DNA from: an uncultured Clostridia bacterium
GTDB taxonomy: Bacteria > Bacillota > Clostridia > Christensenellales > UBA1242
Assembly: GCA_944372435.1 (NCBI GenBank)
Contig: CALVZD010000004.1
Span: forward strand, 1-45,944
Length of the DNA stretch: 45,944 bases
Direction of reading: 5' to 3'
The position numbers and the translations under genes are program-made. Shown here piece by piece: positions 32,220 to 43,600 of this stretch. Below the pieces are notes generated by a model. That model ran no database searches and was not told the origin of the DNA. It worked only from the letters and a program-made list of their open reading frames with translations. Numbering within the stretch: the stretch's first letter is position 1; each line of letters opens with the position of its first letter.

Positions 32220-32903
32220 ATGGACACTTTTTTTGCGGCGATCATCGCTGCGTTTTCTGTGAGTGGATGTTTTAAGGGTTTGGTGAAAAGCGGATTTTCT
32301 TTGCTCGGTTTTGTTATTGCTCTTGTGCTATCGATATTTTGCGCAAAAGGGCTAGTTTCAATTTTGCAAGAAAGAGGTTTTTTGCGCAGTCAACTTGAAA
32401 GCGTTGCAAATTTTTCGTTAGGAAGGATAGATGAGGAGCTTTTGACGCAACAATTTTCTTCTCAATTCGAAATGGCAGAGTTTGTCAAAAGTTTGAATGC
32501 AAACGAACTTTCAAAAGAGTGGTTAAGAGAAATAATAGAAGAGCACAAGTTTGAAGGCAGCTGTTCGGTAAAGCAGATCGTCTTTCCGCGGCTTGAAAGA
32601 GAGGTTTTATCCGTCGGCATTTTTGTTTTGCTTTTGATAGTTTTTTATTTTTTAGCAAAGCTTGTTTTAAATTTTTTGACAAAAACGATAAGGCTACACT
32701 TTTTTGTGTTCACAAACAGAGTCGCAGGCTTTATTTTTGGAGCGGTGCTGGGCGGCCTTGTTTGTTTTGTTGCGATAAGTGCTGCTCTGGTTTTATTTCG
32801 CGGCATGCTTTTTTCAGAGCTGACAGAAAAACTTTTGCAAAGCCAGCTCGCTTCAAACATCTATCAAAACTATGCTTTCAAGTTTGTCAGTCTCTTCGTT
32901 TAA
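32220..32903 (+). CDS. CvpA-family membrane protein (standard size)
   Basis: A 227-residue protein of the colicin V production (CvpA) type: MDTFFAAIIAAFSVSGCFKGLVKSGFS with the G-x-x-K-G turn after the first membrane segment, a second segment (about 25-45), an outer loop, and two later segments (about 135-157 and 170-195). I prefer the ATG at MDTFF to an in-frame GTG 12 codons upstream because it gives the usual CvpA N-terminus. No good ribosome site precedes it. Its 3' end overlaps the oppositely transcribed divIC-like gene by 51 bases. It is the second CvpA-type gene in the window, and much shorter than the first. Confidence 0.8.
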   Translation: MDTFFAAIIAAFSVSGCFKGLVKSGFSLLGFVIALVLSIFCAKGLVSILQERGFLRSQLESVANFSLGRIDEELLTQQFSSQFEMAEFVKSLNANELSKEWLREIIEEHKFEGSCSVKQIVFPRLEREVLSVGIFVLLLIVFYFLAKLVLNFLTKTIRLHFFVFTNRVAGFIFGAVLGGLVCFVAISAALVLFRGMLFSELTEKLLQSQLASNIYQNYAFKFVSLFV

Positions 32904-33059
32904 AACCTTTTCAATTTGCTCGTTTTGTTTTTGCAACTCCTCGGCTCTTTTTCGATAATCCGCAGCCACAATAGCGAGCACGACGATAAGCACTGCTATC
33001 ACGGCGGCGCCCACCCAAAGAGAAATTTTAAGAATCTTTTTTCGCTTTTTTTCTTCCAT
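32853..33059 (-). CDS. divIC: DivIC/FtsB-like septum formation protein
   Basis: A 68-residue bitopic protein: basic cytoplasmic start (MEEKKRKKILK), one membrane segment (about 12-33), then a short coiled coil (YRKRAEELQKQNEQIEKVLNEETDKLE). Size, topology and the position right after yabP-yabQ match DivIC, which with FtsL and DivIB steers septal peptidoglycan synthesis. It is shorter than Bacillus DivIC (125 residues), lacking much of the outer domain. The start overlaps yabQ by 32 bases, has no ribosome-binding site and lies seven bases after a TATAAT, so it may have its own leaderless transcript. Confidence 0.68.
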   Translation of the reverse strand: MEEKKRKKILKISLWVGAAVIAVLIVVLAIVAADYRKRAEELQKQNEQIEKVLNEETDKLESIVLIDV

Positions 33060-33363
33060 TAAAAAAATTATACAGTTTTTTTAAAAGTTTTGCAATAAAA
33101 TTGGCATAAATTAGCCTTTCTATCAAAATTCCAAGCAAAAATGCGACGACGGCGTAAAACCGCAGTTCTCCATAGTTGACTTGCAGATTGACAAAGTGAA
33201 AGATGAAAAAACAAAGCACTGTTGAAAAAAATTGCAAGCAGTGCAAAAGGACAAGATTTTTCTTCCCTAAAAAACTTGAAAGCTCACTCGCGACGCCGCC
33301 CAAAACACCTGCCGCCAAAAGGCAGAAAAAAACGGTAGGCTGAGACAAGGTCGGATAAAGCAT
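33028..33363 (-). CDS. yabQ: Spore cortex biosynthesis protein YabQ
   Basis: A 111-residue membrane protein with three or four hydrophobic segments (about 9-32, 40-60, 68-90). The signature stretch FVNLQVNYGELRFYAVVAFLLGILIE matches the YabQ family (N-Y-G-E-x-R-x-Y), which in Bacillus is needed for the spore cortex. Its ATG overlaps the yabP stop (TAATG), and divIC follows, the same order as in Bacillus. It is shorter than Bacillus YabQ. It implies that this organism can form endospores. Confidence 0.85.
   Translation of the reverse strand: MLYPTLSQPTVFFCLLAAGVLGGVASELSSFLGKKNLVLLHCLQFFSTVLCFFIFHFVNLQVNYGELRFYAVVAFLLGILIERLIYANFIAKLLKKLYNFFNGRKKAKKDS
33067..33095 (-). promoter_or_regulatory. 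Internal promoter for the divIC-like gene
   Basis: Minus strand, inside the end of yabQ: TTGCAA, 17 bases, perfect TATAAT, then seven bases to the ATG. It would let a division gene be expressed outside sporulation. Confidence 0.5.
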
Positions 33364-33611
33364 TATTTGAATATCCTTTTAAAAAGACCTTGTTTTTCTC
33401 TTGCGCTAGAAAATTTTAACTGTGAAAAATTGCCCGAAAAGACCACCTCTTTGTTTTCCAAGTCGAGTTTTGTCACCTCGATGTCACTGCCGCTGACAGA
33501 AACTGTGTTATTTTCAAGCTCAACAACAGCAAAAGACGGCGTTGAGGTTTTCACCTTTTTTGCGCCCTTTATTGAAAGTTTGTTTTGATTTTCAAGAGTG
33601 ATGCTTTCCAT
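33363..33611 (-). CDS. yabP: Sporulation protein YabP
   Basis: An 82-residue, all-beta protein: ITLENQNKLSIKGAKKVKTS, VELENNTVSVSGSDIEVTKLDLENKEVVFSG and the YabP-type ending FSSAREKQGLFKRIFK. YabP is a mother-cell sporulation protein linked to SpoIVA-dependent coat assembly in Bacillus relatives. I start at MESITLEN because GGGGAGG lies six bases upstream; the longer reading would add a spurious hydrophobic extension. It is the first gene of yabP-yabQ-divIC, with a promoter of the sigma-E type upstream. Confidence 0.88.
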   Translation of the reverse strand: MESITLENQNKLSIKGAKKVKTSTPSFAVVELENNTVSVSGSDIEVTKLDLENKEVVFSGNFSQLKFSSAREKQGLFKRIFK

Positions 33612-33650
33612 ATTTTTCCTCCCCGAAAAGTTTTTAAAAAACCACACAAA

Positions 33651-33679
33651 AAAATATGCCAAAAAAATCGAAAATATGA
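33651..33679 (-). promoter_or_regulatory. Sigma-E-type sporulation promoter for yabPQ
   Basis: Minus strand: TCATATT, 14 bases, CATATTTT. This fits the Bacillus mother-cell sigma-E pattern (ATATT about 14 bases before CATAnnnT), and yabPQ are sporulation genes. The start site would be about 30 bases before the ribosome site. Confidence 0.6.
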
Positions 33680-33685
33680 TATAAT
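33656..33685 (+). promoter_or_regulatory. Promoter for the RluA-type gene
   Basis: ATGCCA, 18 bases, perfect TATAAT. It overlaps the divergent sigma-E-type promoter, so the two could exclude each other. Confidence 0.5.
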
Positions 33686-33703
33686 GTTCTCGCGGAGAAA
33701 AAT

Positions 33704-34531
33704 ATGCAAAAATTGACAATAAAAATCAAAAAAAATTCAAAAATAAAGGATTTTTTACTAAATTATGGCTTTTCATCTCAGCAAGCTAACAAAATTTTAA
33801 AAAACAGAGATGTTAAAAAGGATGGAAAAAGGCTGGGCGCGGATGATGAACTTTTGGCAGGAGACGAAGTTGTTGTTTTTTGTGAGGAGCTGCCAGAGCC
33901 GAAGTTTAAAATTCTTTTTGAGGATGAAAATGTGATCGTGCTTTCAAAAGGAGCAAAAATAGAGGTGCAGGGCAAGGACAGCCTTGAAAAACTCATCCCC
34001 GGTTCGATAGCTGTTCACAGACTTGACAGAAACACGACAGGTGTGATGATAATGGCAAAAAACTCGGCAGCAGAGAGCAGCTTGAAAGCCGCGTTTAAGG
34101 CGGGAAATATCGAAAAACTGTATGTCTGCGAGGTTTATGGCAAACCAGATTTTCGCGGAGAGAAAAGAGAGGCCTATCTTGTGAAAGACTCAGAAAGAAG
34201 TGAAGTCAAGGTTTTCAAAAACTATGTTCAAAAAGCCGTGAAGATCGCAACCAGCTTTGAAACTGTGAAAGTGGGCGCAGAAACCAGCATCGTCAAGGTC
34301 AAATTGCACACCGGAAAAACGCACCAAATTCGCGCGCATCTTGCATTTTTGGGTTATCCAATAATTGGCGACGGAAAATACGGAAACAACAAAATTAACA
34401 AAAAATTCAAGCAAAATTATCAAAAATTGCATTGTTTTTCATTAAAAATTGAAAAAATTGACAAAAATTTGGAATATTTAAAAAACAAGGCCTTTATTGA
34501 CAAGCCAGAGTGGGCAGAAAAATATATTTGA
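33704..34531 (+). CDS. RluA-family RNA pseudouridine synthase
   Basis: A 275-residue enzyme that turns uridine into pseudouridine in rRNA or tRNA. Residues 1-62 form an S4 RNA-binding domain (IKDFLLNYGFSSQQANKILKNRDVKKDGKR). The catalytic motif HRLDRNTTG is at 105-113, with Asp108 as the nucleophile; LHTGKTHQIRAHLAFLGYPIIGD is the second family hallmark. The exact target (RluA, RluC or RluD type) cannot be fixed. GGAG precedes the ATG. It is divergent from yabP and followed, on the same strand, by the giant lipoprotein gene, which has its own promoter. Confidence 0.93.
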   Translation: MQKLTIKIKKNSKIKDFLLNYGFSSQQANKILKNRDVKKDGKRLGADDELLAGDEVVVFCEELPEPKFKILFEDENVIVLSKGAKIEVQGKDSLEKLIPGSIAVHRLDRNTTGVMIMAKNSAAESSLKAAFKAGNIEKLYVCEVYGKPDFRGEKREAYLVKDSERSEVKVFKNYVQKAVKIATSFETVKVGAETSIVKVKLHTGKTHQIRAHLAFLGYPIIGDGKYGNNKINKKFKQNYQKLHCFSLKIEKIDKNLEYLKNKAFIDKPEWAEKYI

Positions 34532-34632
34532 TTTTTTTGATAATTTTTTTAATCAGATAATACAAAAATGTTTTTTTTGCAATTTTAGGAAAAAATTTTT
34601 TTAATTTATTTTAATATTTTATATTATTTCGT

Positions 34633-34662
34633 TTGATAAATTTCGACGAAAAGTGTTAAAAT
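34633..34662 (+). promoter_or_regulatory. Promoter for the giant lipoprotein, likely leaderless
   Basis: TTGATA, 18 bases, TAAAAT, then six bases (ATCCTT) to a GTG start. No ribosome site is present. The rest of the gap after rluA is A/T-rich with nothing else recognisable. Confidence 0.6.
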
Positions 34663-34668
34663 ATCCTT

Positions 34669-37600
34669 GTGAATACATACAAGACAAAACGCAAATGCGT
34701 GGGAATAATATGCGCCGTTGTCACTTTTGTGATGATGGCTTTCTTTTGCTTTGTCGGCTGCGCGCAAACCTATCGCGGTGCTGGCGAGTTTGCCGAAGAA
34801 GAAGTCTCGATTTCGGTGGGAGAGGTTGTCAATCCAAGCGAGCTCATTTCCTCCAACCTGCAACTCACCTTTGTCAGCCAAAACGAGGAGGTTTTGGCGA
34901 GTCAGCAAGATGGCAGCTTTGTCGCATTAAAGAGCGGGCAGGCAAGCCTTGTTGCAAAGCACAATGAAAATGTGATCGACACGCTGAAAGTGAATGTCAG
35001 CTATCAGTTTGCGTCTCCTGCAAACATCAGAATGACAAACGACGGTTTGCTTTTTTGGGATGAAAGCGTGGTTTGGGAAAATGGCGAGGCGGTCAGAGCA
35101 AGCTATACCCTGCTTTTGGAAGAAGACGGCCAGAGCCGCGAAATTGACTCGCAATCCAACCTCTATCAGCTCACTGAACCAGGAACTTACACAGTCAGAA
35201 TAAAAGCCAACCAAGCCGGAAGCGTTTTAGGGTCGGATTATTGCGACGAGGTCAGCTTTGCTTTCGCACAAGTGCAGGCTCCAACAGGGCTAGCCTTTTA
35301 TCCAACACAAACCCTTGGCAGCGAACAGGGCACGCTTGAATGGGCGGGTTCGGCAGCAAGCTATCAGCTGACTTTTGACGGCATAACCCAGCAAAACCTG
35401 CAAACAAATTCTGCTGAACTAAACTTTTTGTATTTCTCCGAGGGCAGCACTGCCACGGCCAGCGTTTTTGCTCAAAATGCAAACAGTGACAGCACCTCTC
35501 AAACTTTGCAGATCCAAAAAATCAGCACTCCGACTTTGAGCCTAGAAGATCACGAACTTGTGTGGAGCGCTGCTGAAAACGCAACTGATTTTATAATCTC
35601 TTATTCATCCTCAGCTGCAAACGGGCAGATTGTCACCGAGGGAGAGAGTTCAATCCTTGAAAACCTGCCAGCAGGAATTTATCAAATATCCTATCAAGCG
35701 CTTGCGCAGACAAATTTTGCAAACGGCAGCGTCAAAGCTTTTGGCAGGGTTGCCAAAGTTGAAAATGTTGCAACAAGCTACAATTTTTCTGGCGAAACGC
35801 TTGAAGTGACCTTTTCCACAACCTCAATGTTCAACAGGCGCATCGTGGTCACGCAAAACGGCCGCAACTATGAATTTGAGCTGAATGAGCTTGTGGACGG
35901 AGCTTACACCCTCACCGAAGAGTTTGCGTTGGATGCCGGCGAAAACGTGTTCACTTTGCAAACCTATCCAACCTTTGTTGGTGGGCAAATCATGGTGGGT
36001 GGAGTTTCAACTTCAAACGCAGTCAAGAGCGACGAGGTCAGGCTTTTCAGCGCCTATAATGTCGGCGAGATAGAAAACCTTGTCCACGACATCGAAGACG
36101 GCGAGTCGGTGCTCACTTTTGACAATGTCGACTATGCTAATCAATTTTCTGTTACAATAAACGGCACGGAAGTTCAAAACATTTCTGTGGAAACAGGAGA
36201 GCTGGTCACCAAGATCCGCCTTGGTAAAATTTCCAGCGAGCTTTACGGAGAGGACCCTAAGTATGAGATCAAAGTTTCTGCGACAAGACGCCCAGCAGAA
36301 AACCAGATTGCAAACACGACCGAGGCTACCAAGATTTTGACAAGGCTGAACGCGCCGGAGCTAGCAAACCTCAATCAATCGCAAAACAAGGGCCAAACTT
36401 ACAGCTGGAGCCCTGTTGGCGGAGCTAAATATGAATTCGCGCTTTATGTCACCGGAGCGGATTATGACACGACAGACATTTTGCCGCAAACTGGAGAGAC
36501 CGAAGAGCCGTCTATTTCAAATCTTGCCGCAAATTATTATGTTCTATCAGTAAAAAGCGTGCCAATTAACGATGACCTGCATCTTGCAAGCGAAAATCCT
36601 TCGCAGGACAGCTTCTATGTCGCGCTGCCAATTGAGGCGCCACAGTTAAAGCTTGATTATGTCGACCAGGGCTATGTTCTTTCAATTCAAACGAGCGAAT
36701 TTGGCTATTGCTATTCAATTTCGCTGGACAGCGTAGAGCAGGGCAATGTTTTCAAAACTTCGGATAGCGAAATTTTGACCTTCAACCTCAGCGAAACCTT
36801 TGAGCAAAAGGGCATAGAGTTTGTCATAACTGTCACGGCTTCGGCAGACGGAGCTGACAATCAGCTGATTCACACCGCTTCCACTTCAACGCTCACGATC
36901 GAAAGACTGCCTGCGCCAATTCAAAGGGCGGTGGGCGAAAATGACGCTTTGACAATCACAAACGGTGACGAAGATGCCGTGATGCTGCTTTCAAAAGACG
37001 GAGAGGTGATCTCGCGCAGCTCAAGCGGCGAAGACGCACAGGTTTCGCTGCAAAATTACAACGGAGCCTTTTCGATATCCGCGCAACTTGAAGGGTATCA
37101 AGATTTTGACGAGTTTTCAACAAACGGCAAGATTATGCTCGCAAGCGCGACGACGATTTTTGAGTTTTATCGCTCAGCAAGCCCAACAAACTTAAATTAT
37201 TTTGCAGGGCAAATTTCATTTTCGCATCAAACATTAAATAGCGCAGAAAAAAATTATACAGTCATCGCCAAGGCGACCTCAGACAACGGCAGCGAAACGG
37301 CAAGTTTTGACATTGACCTCAGCTTGACCGAGTCGAGCGACCTCAGCTTCGACCTTGCCAAAGCGCTTGAAACAGTTTTGACCGAAAACCCAGTGTTTGC
37401 AAGTCATTTTGCGCTGAGGACCTCTTTGAGCGTTCAGCTTTTCTCAAACATCTCACAAGAGATCGAAAGCGTGTTCTACTTGCCGTCGAGGTATGCGACG
37501 CTCAAGTATAACTCTCAGGCGACCGAGCTTGAAATTCAAAGGCTCGACCAAGTGCAGCTTTCGTTTGACGACGCCAGCAGATCGCTGTCATGGCAAGCGG

Positions 37601-40600
37601 TGAGCGGCGACAACGTTCAATATATTCTCTATTACAACCACTCGACAAACGAAAACCAGATTGAAGACACGATAGACTCAGTTTCTGGGCAAACCACCTA
37701 TCAGTTCAGTTTGAGTGGATACGACTTTACTCAGGCAGGAACCTATCAATTTTGGGTTGTTGCAATCAGCGACAATGCGTTCGACTCGCTGCCATCTGGA
37801 ACGGTTACAGTTCAAAAAATTAGTCAAGTGACATCGCTGAATGTTTTTGAAAGAGAGGACAGCTTTATCGCTTCCTTCGAGCTCAGCGGAGTGGATCTCG
37901 ACAGGGTGCAAGAGGTGGAAGTCAACGGACACAAATTGGCGAGCGTGAGCACCGAGTTCGTTCTCACTTCGACCGGCGAAAACCCAACGGTCGATGAAAA
38001 CGGTGAGGTTAGAATTCAGATTTTTGGCAGGTCGTTTGTTGATGGTAAAAACACCACTTACTATATTTCCAGCGACGTGTCAACTTTCACGATCAGAAAT
38101 CTTTCCGCTGCTGACTATTCTGCGCAAATAAGCAAGGCAGACGGCTATATAACTTGGAGCGACTTCGTTTTGTCAAACGCCAATGACTGGATTTTGACAA
38201 CGCATGAGAGCGCAAAGGTGTGCTACGAGCTCAGAGTGCTTAGCGCAGGCGGCGAGCTTCTCGCAAAGGTGGCTGACATTTCAACCAACAGGTTGTCTCT
38301 CGACAACTCAACTCTCCGCGGTTTGAATGACGGAACGCAAGGCACGATCCAAATCTACGCCTACACGAAAGAATTTGGCATATGGCTTGATGGGCGCGGA
38401 TATTTTGGACGCGTTTTGATAGGCGAGGGCGAAGAGATCGGCAAACTCAACGCTGTCACAGAACTTTCGGCTCAAATCGATTCTGACGATGTCAGCATAG
38501 CCGCAGAACAGCAAAAACCTATCACGCTTTCGTGGCAGCACGACAGCGAAAGCGGCGTGACCTATCAGATTTATCTCAACGGAGTTTTGGCAGGCAGGAC
38601 GCAAGAAAAAACCTTTGAACTTGCTCAATCGCAACTGCTAACCGGGAAAAACACCGTCAGCATTGTGGCGACAAGCGCTGTCGACATTCAATCAAGCCCA
38701 GTTGAAATTGAGGTTTGGAAATTTTCAACTCCAACTCTTTTAATGGCTGACGACGGCACTCTTTCGATCACGCCAGAAAATGTCAACCCACCTGCATCGG
38801 CGGGATACATAATTGAACTGACGATCGGCGAAGAGTCTGCCGAAACATATTATTCGACCAAAACGACGATAGACATCCAACCATATATAGACGACCGCAG
38901 CGGAAACTACACTATCAGAGTTATCGCAAAATCGACGAGCGCTGTTGCTGTGCCTTCTGACGAGGCGGCAGTGCTCAGCGGAAAAATTTTGGCAAAGCCA
39001 ACCTTTGAGCAAACCGCAGAGGGGCTTTCGATCAGCACCACAGATGAGGGGAGAGTCGTCTTTTATGTCAAATATCAGGAAGAGAATTTTAGAGTGGAAT
39101 CAGACTTTTTCGCGTTCCCTGACGAATGGGATGACGGCACTTATAACCTGCTCGTCTATGCGGTTCAAAACGGCAGCATAACCTCTTGGAGAGGCGACAA
39201 CGCTCCGAAACCAGTGACGATTGATAGGATTGATAAAGTCAGCGAAGTCACCTTTAAAAGAAGTGAGGACTATAACGACTACACGCTGTCGTGGAACGCG
39301 GTTGATGGCGCAATAGGCTACACAATCGAGGTTGTCAGCGACGACGAGATCATTCGCAGCGCCAAGGTTTCGGAAGCGACCAGCGCGAGCCTTTCTTCGC
39401 TGTTTGCTGAGCCGTTGCCAGCAGGCGAACTTACATTCGTCTTCCGCACGCTTGCGGAATATTCTAGCGAAACGCACTCGACAAACTCTCAGCCGTTTAA
39501 GTTTGCGGCGAGCAAGCTTGAAGCCTCTGTTTCAAACATCCAAGCGTCAAACGTGACAGATTTCTTTGGCTATTTGACCTTCACCTCCGCCTTTGAAGGC
39601 GTTGCAGCGCAAATCGAGGTTGTGGACGCCGCAGGTAGCACCCTTATATATGTTGTGGAAAACCCAGCGGACGGAGAGGCGGCAGTTCAGCGCATCCAAG
39701 AGCTCTATGGAGACCTGACGATCAAAATCAGGCTGCTTGCGACAAGAGAAAGCAGTCAAAGCTCAACCGCAACAATCCTGCTTGACTCCGACCAGACTCA
39801 ACAAGAGATATACAAAGCGCAAAACATTTCAAATGTGACAGCAAACCCTGACACCGGCTATCTTGAAATAACCTTGCCAACAGACCTTAAAATTTCTTCC
39901 TTAAACCCAAGCTTTTTTGCTGAATATAGAGGCAGCCGAAAAAAATTTTTGGCTTCAAAAACGTCAGACAACACTTATCAAGTTTTAGCCTCAAATGTCG
40001 CAGAACTTTTTGAAATAGAAAACGGAACTTTCACTTTCAACATCTCAGTGGCATATCAAGGCGTGCTGCTTTCAAATGATTACACTCTTTCTTTTGAGTT
40101 CACAAACGCAGACGGCAGCGTGCGTGCAGTAAAGGGCAGTGACGAACGTGACGATTATATTTTGATCACTGCGCCAGACGACGTGGGCCCGCTCAGAGAT
40201 GTCACCGCGATCATCATCCGATCAACTGAGGGCGAATATTATGACGTTAAAGCGACCAAAGGTTATTGGGTCATCGACGGCAGCGGCAGCTATTTTTCGC
40301 TAACAAGCCCAACAGATGCATCGTCAAGCCAAGCTTGCTATGCGGTCAGAGTTGAAGATCTTCTTTCAGACTTTCCTGCTGGCACAAAAAACTTGCAGGT
40401 CGCCTACGTTTATGACAACGGCGAATCTGGCTTTTCTCTTGTCGGTTACAGAGAGGCTTTCTCTTACACAAAACTAGAAGCGCCAAGCAGCTTGCAGATC
40501 GACCAAGGCAACCTTGCGTGGACGACCGAAAGCGTGGGCACAGCCTTCCTGCTCTCGTTTGAGGCGGAGGGAGCTGCGGCTGAGGAGATAAAGTTGCAGG

Positions 40601-43600
40601 ATGTTAGGAGGAGATATTATCTTGGCGAGGACATTGAGGACATTCCTTTTGACAGAAGCTATTATGTTTCGATCCAAAATCTTTCAACTGCGTCGCGAAC
40701 TCTTGCCAGCAGCAAAACCTATGTCATGACAGGCGAGGATACAGGCGCCGACAGGCAGCTGGTTTCAAAGATAGGCAACGTTAAAGGCATTTCAGTTTCA
40801 AACGGAAAAATTCAGCTTGACATGTCAACACAGGTGTCTGAGCTTGCAGACGACATCAACAAAATCAAAGATGCAGGCGCTTCTCCTTCCGTGGCGACCG
40901 CCGCGGAAAACCTGCTTTCAAAAGTCTACACAACTCCATTCAGGTTCACATTAACCTCGCTTGCATCCTTGCAATTCAATTTGAGGTTTAAAAATTCGCA
41001 GGGTCAAGCGTTTACGACCACGGCAGCAGCGACAAACTTAATAACCGGCCTCAACACTCCTCTCACAGGTTTTGCTGAGGGAGACATCATGTATAATAAG
41101 TCGATTGTTCAGGGTCTGAAAGAGGTTGTGGAGATGCTGTCAGAAGGCACGACTGTTAGGGATCAGTTTGAAAAGGTGTGCGCTGAGCTTGAAGCGGCAA
41201 ACCGCTGGACAGGGCTTGCAACAGACGAACTGCTGTTCGACGAAATTGGCAGCGGCGCTTCCGGCTATGGCAAAGTTTCTGCCGAGCAGATTCAAGCTGG
41301 AATATATGACATATATGTGCAGCAAGAGGGCAGCGAAGACCAGGCGACGATAAGCTCAGATTATTACGAAGCTCTCACTGATATAACCGTTGAAAGCTCA
41401 CCGATGACGCTCACAGGTGTTGTCACAAGCGACGAAATCTACTATATCGAGTTTGGAGAGATTGAAGGCAAAACCGATTACACCTTGGTGATCAGGCACA
41501 CCAAGGACGGCGCACAAGTCACCGAAAAAGTCTTGATCCAAAAGATTGGCGAATCGTGGCAAAGGAGCGTGGTTGGCGGTGCGACGGCGGATTACAAGCC
41601 TCTTGAATGGAGACAAGCTGGCGGGCAAACTTTTGTCAAATTAACTCTCAATGACGCCAACGGCATTGGACCTGAGCTCAATGGACGCGACGGCGCGTCG
41701 GCAACGAGCTACACCTTCAACATCTATGCAAACGGCGACGACCAAACCTTGAACAGCAAAACCGAAGAAATCGAAGTCAGGTTTTTGGCGTTCAAATATC
41801 AGACTCTGAGGCTGAACGGCGGCGTATTCGTTTGGGATCGATTTTCAATAACGGTCGGCGGCTCGACTGATATCTATGAGACTCTCGTCACCTACAAACT
41901 TGCAAACACAAGCGCACAATCAGTGGAGGTGGACGACTCGTCACAATTCACTCCAACAGAAACAGGCGACTATGACTATATCGAATTTATGACTCCAGGT
42001 TGGAGTGAAAGCTTTTTGATCGTTGTCAGCAGCCCAACTTATCGAATCGAAGACTTGACAAAACTTTCAGCGCCAGCGCTTTCAACCAAAAACGGAAAAC
42101 TTGTCATGACCGACACCAACACGACAAGCAGAAGCACACGAACCTTTGTTTTGAGCAACGACATCAGCAAAGGCTTGTCGCTTTCGACAACCACCGAAAG
42201 CTCCACCTACGAGCATATCCCAGGCTTGAACGGAATGGCTAGCGGCTCAACCGAATATGATTACAGAGCAACTGAGGACAGCGCGAATTTGTTTAGCGTT
42301 GTAATTGCAGGAGACAATGTCAGCAAAGAAGACTTTGTGCCGGGCTCTTCGGATGAGCACAACCGCTTTGTTTTGAGCGTCGATTCAATCACCGACAGAA
42401 TATATTTGCAGTCAGAATATGCAAACATTGCTGCCAAAATGATCGACTACAACACAAACACTCAAATGGATGGCGTCAATCTCACCGAAAGCATTCAAGT
42501 GCTTGACGGCAGGGTCGTTTGGAACCAAATCACCGACACGCCTGCAGCTGGCTATCAAATTTTGTATGAGGTTCAGGTCGAAACCTACTATGAGACAAAC
42601 TACGGAATTTGGACGCGTGACGAGACCTGCACCAGAAATTACTACACCTCTGAAAACCAGCTCGACTCTTCGCTCTTTGTCGAATCAGTGGCAGCTGAGC
42701 AAAGATTTGTCATCAGCGTGCGAGCAAATGTTTTTGAAGAAAAAGAGGATGGCGGGATAAAGTCGTTGCAGGGTGAACGCTTTGCGACCTCATCAAGAGC
42801 AAGTTATCAAGGCTCAGCAAGTCAAATACTAAACGGCGAGCTGATTTCAAACCTCACAGCAGACGGCTCAACATTCTTTGAAAAATCAGCGGCGGTATCC
42901 TCGCTTTCAGTGCAAAACGGCGAGCTTGGCTGGAGCTATGAAACACCGGAAGGGCTTTCGACACGCTTTGTTGTTGAATACTCCGTCGCCGGGCAAAACA
43001 ATTGGGCAGAGCTTGATGGCACGCCAACTTCGGAAGGCAGCAAATATTCGCTCGCTCCAGCTCGTGGTCAGCTTTCAAGTTCGAACGGTTACAATTTCAG
43101 AATTGCGGCTATAAATTACATGACAGACTCTGACCGCAATTTGACTGTGGGCGGCGAGCTCAGGTCGAACATAACAAGGCTTGGCGGAGACTCTTACAGC
43201 CAGATCGGAGTGCTCAAAGACATGACGAGCAGCGACTTTGTCACCGGCAGAACCGAAACCGGCTACACAATCGATTTTGCAAACTACTTTGCAGATTACT
43301 CCACAATTTCGAGAAACATCAATTTGAGCGTGACTATCCATGCAGCAACCGGCGACAGAGATAGGACGGTTTTTGGAACGACCTCTTCCAAAACAATTTC
43401 GATTTCAAGTGACGACATCGGAGAGGATGGAAGTCTGAGCTTTACGGTTAGACCGCTTTCAATTTCGAGTTCATACCTCAACGCACAAAACGCAGTGAAG
43501 TTCTCGCTCAGTGAAACAGGTTGGTATCAAGCGGACGCGGTTAGTTTTGACTCAGACTCGCAAATTTTCAGCTGGACATATGGCGCGGTTTATGAATATC

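Noticed and set aside
33612..33719. A 36-residue hydrophobic extension of YabP
   Set aside because: GGGGAGG lies six bases before the later ATG, and YabP homologues begin near ITLENQ without a membrane segment.
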